This document shows positions 1 through 11,792 of a DNA stretch of 64,000 nt, piece after piece (the first letter of the stretch is position 1; each line of letters begins with the position of its first letter). The notes under the pieces were generated by a model. It saw only the letters and a list, made by a program, of their open reading frames with translations, made no database searches and was not told the DNA's origin. The position numbers and the translations under genes were made by a program. The stretch spans positions 9,115,607 to 9,179,606 of the forward strand of contig CM069448.1 of the NCBI GenBank assembly GCA_035610835.1, written 5' to 3'. Source of the stretch: Ophiura sarsii (Eukaryota; Echinodermata; Ophiuroidea; Amphilepidida; Ophiuridae).

Positions 1-200
1 GTATATGCCAATTGTATTCGAGCAGTCACAATTTTTTTTTTTTTTGTCTTTTTACATTTTTGAAATATTTTGAATTTTTTTTGAGAAATGTTTTGAGAAA
101 TGTTTGGGAATTTAAAAAAAATAAAATAAAAAAAATTCAAAATTCAAAAAAAAATAAAAAACAATAAAAAACAAAACAAAAAAATGTTATTGATATTTTT
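1..200. repeat. A/T-rich low-complexity DNA
   Basis: Runs of T, then A-rich aaaaataaaa words; no gene signal. Confidence 0.8.
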
Positions 201-204
201 ACAA

Positions 205-625
205 TAACTAGCGGCGTACCCTCGCTACGCTCGGGTCCCCGCTAGATGGTTATGCCACATTACCTACCTCTGAAACCACATAAACCCCCTACAACACCCC
301 AAACCAGGTTGATTTAAAACCATAACCCTTTTAAAGGCATTATAAACCCCATACACCCCCCCCCCCCAAAATCAGGTTGATTTATAACCATGTCCCTCCT
401 ATAAACCATTTACCGTGGCTACTTTATTAACCCCTACCTCTCAAACCGCATCAAGTTAACCTTCAGTACTTTTAAAACCATATAAATCCTCTACAATCGC
501 CCCCCCCCCCCCCCCCCCCCCCCCCCACTGCAATACACTAACCAGGTGGATTTATAATCATAACCCTCCTAACCATTTCCCGCGGCTACTTCATTAACTC
601 TTAACCCTATCCTAAAACATTTCCC
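205..625. repeat. Degenerate tandem repeat with poly-C tracts
   Basis: Words such as accaggttgatttaaaacca, ataaccctcctaaacc and cccgtggctacttta recur about every 150-200 bases. Poly-C runs, including 27 C at 500-526, sit at equivalent positions of the units. Confidence 0.6.
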
Positions 626-637
626 GTGGTAATAAGG

Positions 638-690
638 ATAACAAACACACAAATACACAAACACACAAATACACAAACACACAAACACAC
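638..690. repeat. CA-rich microsatellite (acacaaacacacaaat)n
   Basis: Near-perfect alternation of acacaaat and acacaaac words. Confidence 0.8.
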
Positions 691-773
691 CGTTTCCAGA
701 TTTATAGTAAGATATGGTGCATTTTTCTTTTTCTTTTTTTATTAATTTTTTTTTTTTTTTTTTTTTTGTTAAG

Positions 774-983
774 TCAGATTCTCACTGCATAATATTAATG
801 ATAAAATTGGATGGATTTTTTCGCATGATACACAAATATATTGGTCTCGCTATGAGTTTTAAAAATATTGTGCTCGACTGCGTCTCGCACAATATTTTTT
901 AAAACTCATAGCTCGACCAATATCATTGTGTATCACGCTCAATCCATCCAATTTTATATCATTATTATGTTTTGAGAATCTTC
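774..983. mobile_element. Short hairpin element (MITE-like)
   Basis: The two halves are inverted copies: gattctcactgcataatatt, ending in attggtctcgctatgagttt, mirrors the second half, which ends tattatgttttgagaatc. No coding capacity. A relative starts at 2142. Confidence 0.6.
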
Positions 984-984
984 C

Positions 985-2141
985 GTCCATTCATTTACAC
1001 AGAGCTTTGAACTCGAGTTAATAATGTATTGGACTGTATTTGTAAGTTTAAAAAAATCGGATGAAGTTTAAAAATCGGTCATCCGATTTTTTTACTGTAT
1101 CGGACAGTTTGGAATACGAGCTTTTGATTGGTTCAATGTTTTTGCTGGATTGACCCATACATTTGAAGGGTGTGAAATTGTAATTTGTAGTTGGAACTTT
1201 TCATAACTGACGCCGGATAAATTATTGCCATATTTGTATATTTTCTGTAAAAACACAAAAATATGATGATTGATATATTTTTAACACGAGCCTAGAATGA
1301 TAATTTTGGTGTTTTTGGATGTGAAACATGTTGAAAACCCATTTTCTTTACTAGTCAATTAGCCCCTACCATCAATATAATATAACCCCCTATTTAACAC
1401 AATGGAAAAGTCCATACATCCTGTGAAAAAAGTAAACATCAACTTAACAAGATGGCCGACACTGTAGTAACATTTTGTGTGGAGAGAAGTTTCCATCAGA
1501 ATTACTCATGAAAAGGGTAAATAAAATAAACATGGATCAGGTTTATTAATACAAACAGTGTGAAATACTCTTTGGCTACAAATATTGTACTTTGGGTCTT
1601 TTGATAGTGGGTTTAAGGAGAATTTATAGCCTTTTTACTAGGCCTAAAAGTAAACCTCTTATTTTTATTTCCGATTTTTGTGCTGGCATTTTTAGACGTA
1701 AATTCCCTCAATATTTCCATGATGTTTACACAATCCAATAAAAAAAATCAAATAACAATGATATAGTAAGTCATTTAAAACACATTTTGATAGCATTTAT
1801 ACAGTTTTCTTGTTGTAGTTCCAGAACAAAATACACCCTAAATAAGCTTATTTCTGATTTGTGTGCAGGCCTAAGTCTAGGCTCTTGATTTACCATTCAT
1901 AATGAGCCAGTGTCTTATTTATCGATGTGTTAGCATTACTTTTGGGTATATTGCAATGTAACACAGATGCAAAACTGCAACAGTCACCCCACTTTGAATT
2001 TAAAAGAGAGCCCTGGTGATGATGATGCTAGCGTGACTGGGCCTAGCCTATAGGCCTACTTCATAGGATTTTATGGCTATCCTATTTCATATAAATTACT
2101 GTGCATTTATTTAACAAGCATAGATGTCCCATCTTTAATTA
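985..2141. other. No gene recognised
   Basis: AT-rich sequence with a small inverted pair at about 1050-1100 (aaatcggatga / tcatccgattt). Nothing else is supported. Confidence 0.5.
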
Positions 2142-2318
2142 GAGTCAGATTCTCAAAACATAATAATGTAAATATTGGATTCCTTTTTTCGAGCAATACA
2201 GTGAAAATTGGTTTCGTCTTGAAAAAAAATCGGACTCGCCTGCGGCTCGTCCTATTTTTTTTCAAGGCTTAACCAATTTTCACTGTATCGCCCTCAAGTC
2301 ATCCAATATTACACCAAA
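2142..2318. mobile_element. Hairpin element related to 774-983
   Basis: It begins with the same gtcagattctca word and folds on itself: acagtgaaaattggtttcgt versus taaccaattttcactgtatc. The loop carries tcggactcgcctgcggctcg. The right end is lost in the adjoining tandem repeat. Confidence 0.55.
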
Positions 2319-2733
2319 CTTCGGTCATAGATGCAACATGGAAACCTTCATATGTTAATGAGGTCAAAGGTCACATACCAAGGTCAAAGGTCATCTGAGG
2401 TCAAGATGTAAAATTTAGTATACACTTTTTGTATTGTCCATTTCTTTTCCATACAATGACCAATTGCAACCAAACCTCGGTCATAGATGCAACATGGAAA
2501 CCTTCATATGTTAATGAGGTCAAAGGTCACATACCAAGGTCAAAGGTCATCCGAGGTCAAGATGTAAAATTTAGTACACACTTTTTGTATTGTCCATTTC
2601 TTTTCCATACAATGACCAATTGCAACCAAACTTCAGTCATAGATGCAACATGGAAACCTTTATATGTTAATGAGGTCAAAGGTCACATACCAAGGTCAAA
2701 GGTCATCTGAGGTCAAGATGTAAAATCTAGTAA
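2319..2733 (+). repeat. 156-bp tandem repeat, about 2.6 units, each with two perfect DR1 nuclear-receptor sites
   Basis: The word ggtcatagatgcaacatgga starts a unit at 2323, 2479 and (as agtcatag) 2635, a fixed 156-base period. Each unit contains AGGTCAAAGGTCA twice, that is AGGTCA half-sites spaced by one base (DR1). This is the preferred site of RXR/HNF4/COUP-TF-type receptors. A third half-site (gaggtcaag) follows. The sequence shows six perfect DR1s; a role in regulation is inference. The 93-residue frame across it is a by-product of the period (156 is divisible by 3). Confidence 0.85.
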
Positions 2734-2889
2734 ATTTTTTTTTTTTTTTTTAAGGTAAAAATGGCGTTTTTCTTAGTTTCAAATATCAATGATAGTAAAA
2801 CTACTCATAAAACATTGCCTACAGTGCTTTTTGGACTGCGAAACTGTGTGTCCGTGCGAAAAATTTTGACGTGCGAAATTGTTTGACTT

Positions 2890-2892
2890 CTA

Positions 2893-2930
<38 letters not shown>

Positions 2931-3030
2931 ACACTTACGTGAAATTCACGAGGTGACTGACTTGGGAAAAATTTGGGGCAAACTTTTACGAAAATTTTAG
3001 GTGAAAATGCCCCCCCCCCCTTGGGCAAAA
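2890..3030. repeat. Poly-C low-complexity segment
   Basis: 37 C at 2894-2930 and 10 C near 3011, flanked by gtgcgaaa words like those at 58150-58570. It is probably a decayed copy of that repeat family. Confidence 0.6.
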
Positions 3031-4206
3031 GTGTCTTACGGGGATGAATTTGATACCAAAGTTGCCAACTAACAACAAAGATAAACATTAGCACCCTGTA
3101 AAGAAATTAGTCACTTTTTTCGCGTAAGTATGATAAAAAAAAGACAATAACTTAAATCCCTGTGTAATTTGATATAATGGAGTATAGGAAAAAGTAAGGA
3201 GAGCCAATCGAATAAAAAGTATACGAATATCAGTATTTCAAATAGCTAATTTTCATTGAAAAATGCCTAGCCAGTGAATCACTAATATTGCGGAAAATCA
3301 AACAATTTAGGAAAAATCCAAGCAATTAACCAGTTTAGGAGATTCCATATGATAGTTAACTAATTATCTGAACTTATTCGCATGAAACCTGCAGACAAAA
3401 TGCGCATGCGCAGACGGCTGATCATTTTGAACTGGGCCAAAAATGGCTAAAATCATGAAATTTACCAGATAAAAGCTTACTGTGCATGCCTTCAAATTCT
3501 AATCAGAAATAATGAAAAATGCTTAAATCAATGTGTAAAAATATTGTGATAGTCAAAATGAAGACATACATGAATGTATCAATCAAAGATGGCTGCCACA
3601 ACCTCTCTTATTACTGTTATCTTTAGAGCTACTAGATATGTATTGTGTAAGTAATCGTCACATAATTTCAATGGTTTGAGGAAATTTTATGAACAGCTCC
3701 TTTTGAAATCCCCACTATTATTGCTTTACATCCCACAACAATTTATTAAATTATAATCCCTCCATTGTTCATTATCCCTTGTTGTTTTCGAAGGTATATT
3801 ATTGCGGATTTTGCTAAATAAAAACGTATTTGAGATGGTCCCTTCTTGTTCGTATTAATGAATTCAGATCTAAAAAAGAGTGTCAAACAGATAAGTGTGT
3901 GTTCTAACTATGTGCCAAGTGTTATCTGTTTTTACTTGCATTGCCGAGATATACGCAAACGTATCAATCAACCCATATTCAACATATTTACATATCCAGC
4001 CAAATAATTGACATATTTCAGTCAGTGTCTGAAACCTATTGTGTTTTTGTTAATGACGTTACATAACCAAAGGTATATAACAATCCAAAAGTGTATTGTT
4101 TGATAGATAAAGGTTCATACTTTGTATTGATCACATTATCCCTCAATAGAGTCACTCATGCATCCCATAACCATGATCACTTTCATTATTTATTGACTGC
4201 CCCTCG
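3031..4206. other. No gene recognised
   Basis: AT-rich, no open frame of interest, no terminal inverted repeats found. This is the unique left flank of copy A. Confidence 0.5.
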
Positions 4207-4335
4207 TATGTAACCCATCGCATCGAAACGGGTTGAACCTTTATTTGCAGAAAAGAACAAAAGAAGATATACAGAAAATAAAAGAATTTCATCAAAATAT
4301 GAGTCTTTTATGTTCATTTTCATTTAAAAGCTTAA

Positions 4336-4624
4336 AGGGGCATTGAGAGATTGCCGAGAAAAATGAAATTTGGAATAAATAAATTGTTTCAATGGATAAT
4401 GTACGTAGGAACCCTAAAGTGCAATGATTTATGGGGAAACGGTTGAATAATGGCGCTAGATTGAAATTTGGTTGAAGCAAGTTATGTGGTGAGTGATGCT
4501 GATAGTTTCGATGTGATCAATCGAAATGACCAAATTGTGACATTTTACATGATAGACGGTGAATTAAGGTAAACGGTTTCAGAATATTGAGGGCGCACTC
4601 CCATACGTATCTCTCAATGCCCCT
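4336..4624. mobile_element. TTAA-flanked MITE (AGGGGCATTGAGAGA termini), copy A
   Basis: TTAA 4332-4335 and TTAA 4625-4628 flank inverted ends AGGGGCATTGAGAGA / TCTCTCAATGCCCCT. A TTAA duplication is typical of piggyBac-type elements. 289 bases, no coding capacity. The same insertion is in copy B (36619-36908), so it predates the duplication. Confidence 0.75.
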
Positions 4625-4740
4625 TTAAGTAACACTAGGTTTGTAACATGAAATTAAGATATGAAATTCCCCTTCTGGAGACAACTGGTCTGTTTTGATG
4701 TGATGGGTCACATATGTCATTGTATCACATGTCATTGTAT

Positions 4741-5321
4741 CACTGCAAAAATCAACACCGAGGGTGTTAATTTTAACACCACATAAGTGTCCCAGCTGGT
4801 CCACACTTCCTGGTGTTGATTAACACCAGTCTTTGGTGTTGATTAATTAACACTCCTTTGGGTGTTGCTATATTAACACTCTAAGGGTGTTAATTTTACC
4901 CTCCTATGTACATTTTTACACCTTCTGGTGTTAAAATATTAATGTTAGATAAGTTTAAGTACTTTAACAAAAAAATGCTTGCAAATAACATATTTCACTG
5001 TTCAACAGTTCAAATTTATTAAAACTTGAACGTTTTTGTGAATTAATGTTCTTACTTGCCATTTAATTATGGATGCGTGTTGCAGATCGAATCACTATAT
5101 CCAAAGTGTTACAAAACCAATATAACCAACCTCCGTGCGCATGTGTGGAATAATGACACACATGGGAGTTATTGTTACACCAAGTTTAAAACAAGAAACT
5201 TAGCACCATGAGAAGTGTTACATCAGTTATTCCATGGTGTTGACTAAACACCAACATTAACACTAGCAGGAGCGTAACACCGGCTCAGTGTTGCATATTT
5301 AACACCGGAGTTTTTGCAGTG
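4741..5321. mobile_element. CACTG-ended nonautonomous element, 581 bp, TAT target duplication
   Basis: The ends CACTGCAAAAA and TTTTTGCAGTG are flanked by TAT on both sides (4738-4740, 5322-5324). Copy B has an uninterrupted site near 37010. The interior is a chain of GGTGTT and AACACC words. Termini and a 3-base duplication fit CACTA/Chapaev (CMC)-type transposons; the family call is inference. Confidence 0.75.
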
Positions 5322-5876
5322 TATGCTATAATTGATGGGGGGGGGGGGGGGGGGTTGCATATGGTCGATCGATTATGTTGGCTCACCATCCCCACTCCAT
5401 ATGACTATCCCCTTGCTTCCACCGCCTCGGAGTGCATTCAGTTACAGGAGCTCAAGTCTCCCTCCTCACTTTCTGGGATAAGCTCAGGTTGTAAGTTCTT
5501 TTTTCATTTTCAAAAATATTGAATTTCTAATACTGACATTTTATTAATGGTAGATAGCCTGATATTATGCATCAACTAACAGTCACTTTCAAAGTGTTTT
5601 TTTCTATAGAACTCAGCAGGGGTCTAAACCTCATAAACTTTTGATGCTGGTGTAATAATATGCCGGGGTTACCTAGCAACAAAAGTCCCTGACCAGGTGC
5701 TTTGAGGTTGGCTAATTCAAAATAGATAATCGGTACCAAAAATCTGAAATATACATTAAATGAACAAATTTCTTCTCCGCAGTTTGATACCTCATTCAAC
5801 AAAATCGAATGGATACTTTTAAAGTTATGGCGATTTCAATGACCGCGCAACAACAGCAAAGTTGCACTATAAGGTA

Positions 5877-6805
5877 TATTTATTTATTTATTTATTTATT
5901 TGAACATACACTTTTACAACAGTGGCACTCGTCTACCCGGCGGTGCGTTCATAATATATACATACAATAATTGATAAAACGAAAGAACATTAATCATGTT
6001 AATAATTATTATAGTCACGTATATACAATAATACATTGTACAATAGTCTCAATAAAAAGACTCACTTTGAGTTCATGATATTACATCTAACAGCCCACGC
6101 ACGTTTAAATGATTTGCAGAATTGGTCAAGGATAACATGCATAACGGGCTTCTTTAGTGTGTATGTAAAAAGGCGTGGTGATATTAATTGGACAACCGAA
6201 CATTATATACAATTTTGAGTCCAGATTACTGATAATAAATTCCAGCCAAACATCACTAAAACCATTGTTGCATATGTTATTTTCGAGTTTGAGATGTTCC
6301 TCGCCCCTTATCTCATTCAGTGATCTACATGTAAATAAGAAGTGTCTTAAGTCTTCCACTGAATCATCATTACAAAGCATACATTTACCATCCTTATTAT
6401 TTGAAGACCATTTGCGTGTTCTATGTTCCAATGGAAGCGTGTTTGATCGCGCTTTGAATTTTAGACTACAACCAAAGAAATCAGTTTTGTCTAAAAGATA
6501 GTCTTCCAATTGAACGGGTTTTTTAAACTGTAAATAGTCTTTAAGAGAAGATTTTCCCCTAACAGTGTTACTCCATACATTATGACAAACAATCCGATAT
6601 TAATGTTTTTAAATGTGTTAACCCAGCGTGGACTTGTGGGGGCGTCATTAATAATGTATTCCATGTCGCACCTTTTAAGCGTATCTCTAATCGACGACAA
6701 CCATTTGTACCTGATTTGGTCCACCGTCCATTCATAGAGCGTTTAACATAAGTTTTGGCCAACGGTGCATCTCTAGATTAGATAGTCGTGCAAGATACTT
6801 TATTC
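5877..6805 (-). mobile_element. 5'-truncated LINE 3' fragment with C-terminal RT zinc knuckle
   Basis: This stretch is absent from copy B (site near 38568). The minus strand reads KWLSSIRDTLKRCDMEYIIN, then after a frameshift near 6510 LEDYLLDK, KFKARSNTLPLEH and CMLCNDDSVEDLRHFLFTC, a CX2CX9HX4C finger typical of LINE reverse-transcriptase C-termini. The element ends in an (AAAT)n tail, seen here as (ttta)n at about 5878-5902. It is a dead, 5'-truncated retrotransposon insert. Confidence 0.75.
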
Positions 6806-7077
6806 TAGGAAATCATTGATTTGTGTGTGATTACTGTCATCTGTGCTATCTGGATGAATGGGTCTGGATTGAGCTGAAGAATGAAAGTCTTTGCTATCTT
6901 TACCCCGGGATCTTTACACTGTGACACGCACCAACAATGCGTAATCACACACAATCAACCAATAGATACTATTTCAAATGTGTATTAAATATCTTCTACC
7001 CGTCTAATTGTCACCATACACTACAATTAAGCACAAGAAGAATACGTCTAGTTACTATCTACCGAAGATAGTCAACA

Positions 7078-7157
7078 CAATGCCAGAGTGCAAGGACTCA
7101 GTATTACTAAAATAAGAGCTCATAGGCCTAGTAATAGTCCTTGCACTCTGGCATTGT
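7078..7157. repeat. Short perfect palindrome, about 25-bp arms
   Basis: acacaatgccagagtgcaag and its exact inverse flank a 30-base spacer. Present only in copy A; the matching place in copy B holds a different element (38873-39338). Confidence 0.7.
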
Positions 7158-7599
7158 GTGATTATTTATTAGTATTATTATAACATGAGCCATCCATCAA
7201 TGCAGGATATTATAAGACCAAGGCTAAAATCATAATATTGCACTTGACTTGCCGTTGTGTTTTCAAGCGTGTGGTATTGTTTGGGTCCGTATAATTGTTT
7301 TGGATTGAACCCCGGGGATTGAATCAATTACAGTCCTCGAATTTGAGTGAATTAATTTTGTAACGTATCAAGTGACTGTTCCGCTTGACCATCCACGAAT
7401 CACGCCGATTGCGTGTTGAAAGGTCAAAGCTAATTGCGGCTTGTGGGGCTTCCTACATGTAAGGATATTATTATCAGGCCTATTATACTTATCCGGCCTA
7501 TACATTTGTGCAGGTATATTAATTATTCATGTATAAGCTATGGAGCTCGATCAAACGCAACACTTTGAAAAGGTATCGATATAGGCCTAGTGGACCCGG

Positions 7600-8076
7600 A
7601 GTGGACCTATGAATTAATGATGACTAAAATATAGCGGATCGAAAATTGTTTCAATTGATTTAAAATTTCAAGGAAACGCTGCACAACAACAAGCGTATAA
7701 CACTAGCAGACGACAAGCAGCTGATTCGTCAGCTGATTCTGATGACGTGAAAGTAAACCAAAGGACAGACAGTATGGCAAGCAAATGTCAGATCTTGTGC
7801 AGCAGGGCTGCTGCTGTGTTTTCGCTTTGCTGCATGAATTAAAAAACCGGTTCTTACTGGAATCCGCGACTAACATTGAATGCTGTAACTACTTCTGCTA
7901 GTGAAATCTGCTTTTTTACAAAAGGAAAAAACGGATTTTTGTGTTTCAACACCGTATAGGTAGATTACAAAACGTATTGCATTAGTGACACCGATTAGCA
8001 TTACACAGTTATCTGTATTTGTCTCCTGCACCACCGTGCTGCTGGAAGCTTTTGGATATCATCGCAGTGAATACAG
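7600..8076 (+). other. Copy A counterpart of the candidate 5' exon
   Basis: The stretch matches 39790-40268 closely and ends at CAG|GTACGT. It contains a frame reading GNAAQQQAYNTSRRQAADSS, which stays open for a few dozen residues in both copies but ends differently in each. I regard it as noncoding or as an upstream frame. Confidence 0.3.
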
Positions 8077-9358
8077 GTACGTTATTCATTTAGAGAAAAG
8101 TTATATTGAACATAGGAGATTTAGAAAATTCTAAAATATGTTACTATTGATGAATATTAAAATAATTGCAAAACAACCCATTAAACAATACTGTTTGAGT
8201 TGCAGTGTATTTTTATTGTCTGGAATTTGGGTAGTTCTATAATATTGGGTATTGCTTTTGGAGAGAGGAGCTATACCACCACCACCACATGTAGAGTAGG
8301 GCCTACACTATACGTATCTCATCAATGCAATTCATTCGCTGAGGTCGCGTAATTAGAAGATTTTTTAACCATCAGAATTGAAGATATGGACACAATGTCC
8401 ATATCTTCAATTCTGATGGTTCTGATGAGTGAAGCGAAATGATTGATAATTGTCTGGAATTTGGGTAGTTCTAATGGGGTCTTTGTATATAATTTGTATT
8501 CTTTTTGAGAGCGGGAGCTAAATACCACCACAGTTGTGGAGTAACTTACTGTATACTGAAATGTTTGCAATTTTCATTCGCCGAGGTTGCGTTAACTATT
8601 TACTATACAATACAGAAGACATCTTCTTGCTGAGTGCTCAATGCGATTGCGATGCAGAGCGAAATATAACTTACTACCATACCAACGGTATAACTACTAC
8701 TCCGAGTTTCACGCTCGTGCGATCATCCTATCCCAATCATCATGTTACTGTGCATATTAGTTCCTCATGCAATTTACCCATCAGTAGGCCTAATGGTTGT
8801 CAAGGGTAACTTGTTGAAATATACTATATCGGGAAGTGAATGAGCACAAATGTTTGCGTTCCATATTTATTAGAGTTTACACACATATATTTTTGGCTAT
8901 TCACCCTATCCTAATTTAAACGGCATTTTTAAATTCCCCTATATTGAGAGCTTTCCAAAAATGTAAACCCTGGTATAACTATTAACTCCTGGTAAAACCA
9001 GTCCCTGGTAAAACCAATGCATAGAGCAGATTCACTGTGTAGCGAATATAGGCAGACGTAACAGCCAAGGAGAATGCAATCGATTCGTGATTACAATTGT
9101 TACGTAATAGTTGACATGTTTGTTGAAACCATGGTTATGTTGAAACCATAGATCCTTGAAACAGAAACTTATAGATTATAAAACAATCTATAAAATGAGA
9201 GCAAAATCATGTTTGTACCAAACATGATAGAGATGAGGAGTTATTATAAATTGAACGTAGAATGGGACAGTTTCTATATTCCTCATAGAGATTGTACACA
9301 TCAGCGCCATGCCGCCACCACCGCCACCGCCTCTGGCACCCCTGACTTTCGAAATATA
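8077..9358. other. Intronic/intergenic DNA shared with copy B, containing an old repeat family
   Basis: Words such as agttcctcatgcaatttacc, gagctttccaaaaatgta and gttgaaatatacta recur at 30575-30640, 31195-31350, 37590-37960 and 41540-41860. They mark an old interspersed repeat. A local inverted pair (ttttaaccatcagaattgaa / its inverse) lies at 8365-8421. No coding sequence is supported. Confidence 0.5.
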
Positions 9359-9563
9359 CACTGTAAAAACAGTGTTTAGAAACGTGGTGCAAGATGGTGT
9401 TTAGATCGCTCATGTTTAGAAATTAAACACCGTGTGTTTAGATATATGACATGCATATTTAGGGATCTGACATGTAAGTGTTTAGAAATTTGACATGTTT
9501 ACAAACGTGGTGCAAAATGGTGTTTAGAAAAGCGTTTAATCTCTAAACACTGTTTTTACAGTG
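9359..9563. mobile_element. CACTG-ended MITE, 205 bp
   Basis: Perfect ends CACTGTAAAAACAGTGTTTA / TAAACACTGTTTTTACAGTG. The interior repeats gtgtttaga words. Copy B reads straight through (near 42161), so this is a clean filled/empty pair. Confidence 0.8.
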
Positions 9564-10211
9564 AATCAATCATATCTCAGCCAAACAGTTATAGAAATAC
9601 CTGATTTATTTACACAATATAGCTAGATAAATAGGCTTTCAAATGACACCTAAACCATAGCCCTACCACATTTAGGGATGATTCGTCACCAAAAATGCAA
9701 CGCCGCCACCCTTTTTGGGTGGTCAGTTCAAAATACATGGCTTTAAACCATAAACCATCCGTATTAAAAAGATAGCGGTGCAGTGAAGCGAAACGATTGA
9801 TGCGGGGATTGATGTAACATCCAGGCGACGTGATATAAAATAACAAGACAACGGTGTGTGTTTATTATAATACCTGACAGGCCCTTGTTACATCATCAGC
9901 GCATTAATAAAATACGATTTTCATATCTTTGGCCCTACACACTTAAAAATGTGAGTAAAAATAACCTCTTTTAAGGGTCAATATGCACCAACTGAAAAGG
10001 GATAAGCATCCTTTTGTGACTAGTATGACCAAGAAAATGACTTAATTTTAAGGGGGCACACCACTAAGTCGGTTTTGCGCGGCACTTCCGGCAAAACTTG
10101 AGTACGACAATAATGAACGGGCAAAATCGGCATGAAATTCACGGGTAGTGATATCAATTTTATGGATTATCTTACATATGTTTTAATGATTAAGAAAGAA
10201 AACACATCAAT
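9564..10211. other. Shared A/B flank DNA, no gene recognised
   Basis: Continuation of the block shared with copy B (42162-42610 and 45316-45520). No supported coding sequence. Confidence 0.5.
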
Positions 10212-10215
10212 TTAA

Positions 10216-11005
10216 GGTGGCTCTATTGGCCGAGTCAAAACTTTAGATTTCCTTTATAATATAACATCTTGTAGCCCTTGGTCTGACAATTCCGGAACTG
10301 AAATTTTTATTTCAATAGGATATTCGGTTGCCGAGATACGGTAGGTCAAAGGGGCATAATACCAACATCTTTGGCAACAACTTTCTTTTTATTTTATTTG
10401 TTTTTCCCAATTCCAGTTGCCATGAAATGTCCTAATTATGGCTAATTATGTATGCATGAAATATGCAAAGTAAAGTTTGTGGACTAATGAGAAGACCCAT
10501 GATGCTGTGACTTGGTTTATAGGTAGTACACTTGAAGAGCTAAAAACGTATGTTGGCTTTTGTCTAATTTCCATTTGAATAATTAATTAGGCCCACTAAT
10601 TAAAATGTTTAAACATTTTTTAATTAGGCCCTAATTAATTATGCAAATGTAAATTAGACAAAAGCTAACGTACGTTTTTAGCTCTCCAAGAGTACTACCC
10701 ATAAAACAAGTCACAGCATCATAGTTCATCTCATTAGTCCACAAACTTTACTTTGCATATTTCATGCATACATAATTAGCCATAATTAGGACATTACATG
10801 GCAACTGGAATTGGAAAAAATAAAGAAACTAAAAAGAAAGTTGTTGCCAAAGATGTTGGTATTATGCCCCTTTGACCTAACGTATCTCAGCAACCGAATG
10901 TCCGATTGAGATACAATTTTCAGTTCCGGAATTGTCAGACCAAGGGCTACAGGATGTTAGATTATAAAGGAAATCTAAAGTTTTGACTCGGCCAATAGAG
11001 CCACC
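10216..11005. mobile_element. Long foldback element, 790 bp, TTAA target duplication
   Basis: TTAA 10212-10215 and 11006-11009 flank GGTGGCTCTATTGGCCGAGT and its inverse. The two arms match over almost 400 bases, so the whole element can fold into one hairpin centred near 10610. Copy B has a single TTAA at the site (near 45520). TTAA suggests piggyBac-type mobilisation. Confidence 0.85.
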
Positions 11006-11792
11006 TTAAGCTGAAATATTATTTTACCGGCCGATTTACACACACGGTGCATTCCGTGCATGCCGGGATGCGATATTATTTACCGTAAACAACATTTGAT
11101 ACTCTTGACGGAATAAAGCGTATAGTAGGCCTATACATGATGAGACTGATACTACAAGTATACAGTGTTTGGCGAAATGTTGTTTACGGTTAATAAATTC
11201 GCTGCCGGGATAAGAGCCGAATAACATGTCACGAAATCACTAGGTCCCGTTATATCGGCTGATATCAAAAAATCTTGACGGTGATTTTGGGTTGACTTTC
11301 AGATAATATTAAATTATACAGCCTCGGAATAATATAAAACATATCCAAATTTGATTGATCTCATCGCTAGCAGTAGCACTCTGGATTTAGAGCGATTTTA
11401 ATTCACAGTACGAAGCGTGTTTAAAGTCTATGGGGGACGACTTTTTGTGCTCCCTTTAAGGTAACAGAATAATATAAATTATCCAAATTTGATTGATCCA
11501 TCGCTACATGTAGCACTCTGGATTTAGAGCGATTTGAATTCACAGTACAAAGCTGAGATACTAGTCTCAGGTACAAAGCGTGTAAAGTCAACGGGGACGA
11601 CTTTAGTCAATGTGCTCCCTAACTAAATAATCCATCCACTCTGCTAATCTGACACATTTGAGCAATAGAGGGCGCTGCAATACCAAATGTTTTAACCAGA
11701 CGATGGCGGCCACGCGTCTCGGATGACCCAATATGGCAACGGGAGTGCACCATTTTAAAATAAAATATTTTTAACAGTCATCGCCCAGTTAA
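11006..11792. other. Shared A/B DNA with two internal tandem copies
   Basis: aaatttgattgatc-catcgct-gcactctggatttagagc occurs twice (about 11348-11395 and 11482-11535) in copy A but once in copy B. A stretch at about 11045-11210 is also absent from copy B and resembles part of the GC-rich element at 28846-29611. Confidence 0.5.

Noticed and set aside
2429..2710. 93-residue frame with internal repeat
   Set aside because: Created by the 156-bp tandem period, which is divisible by three.
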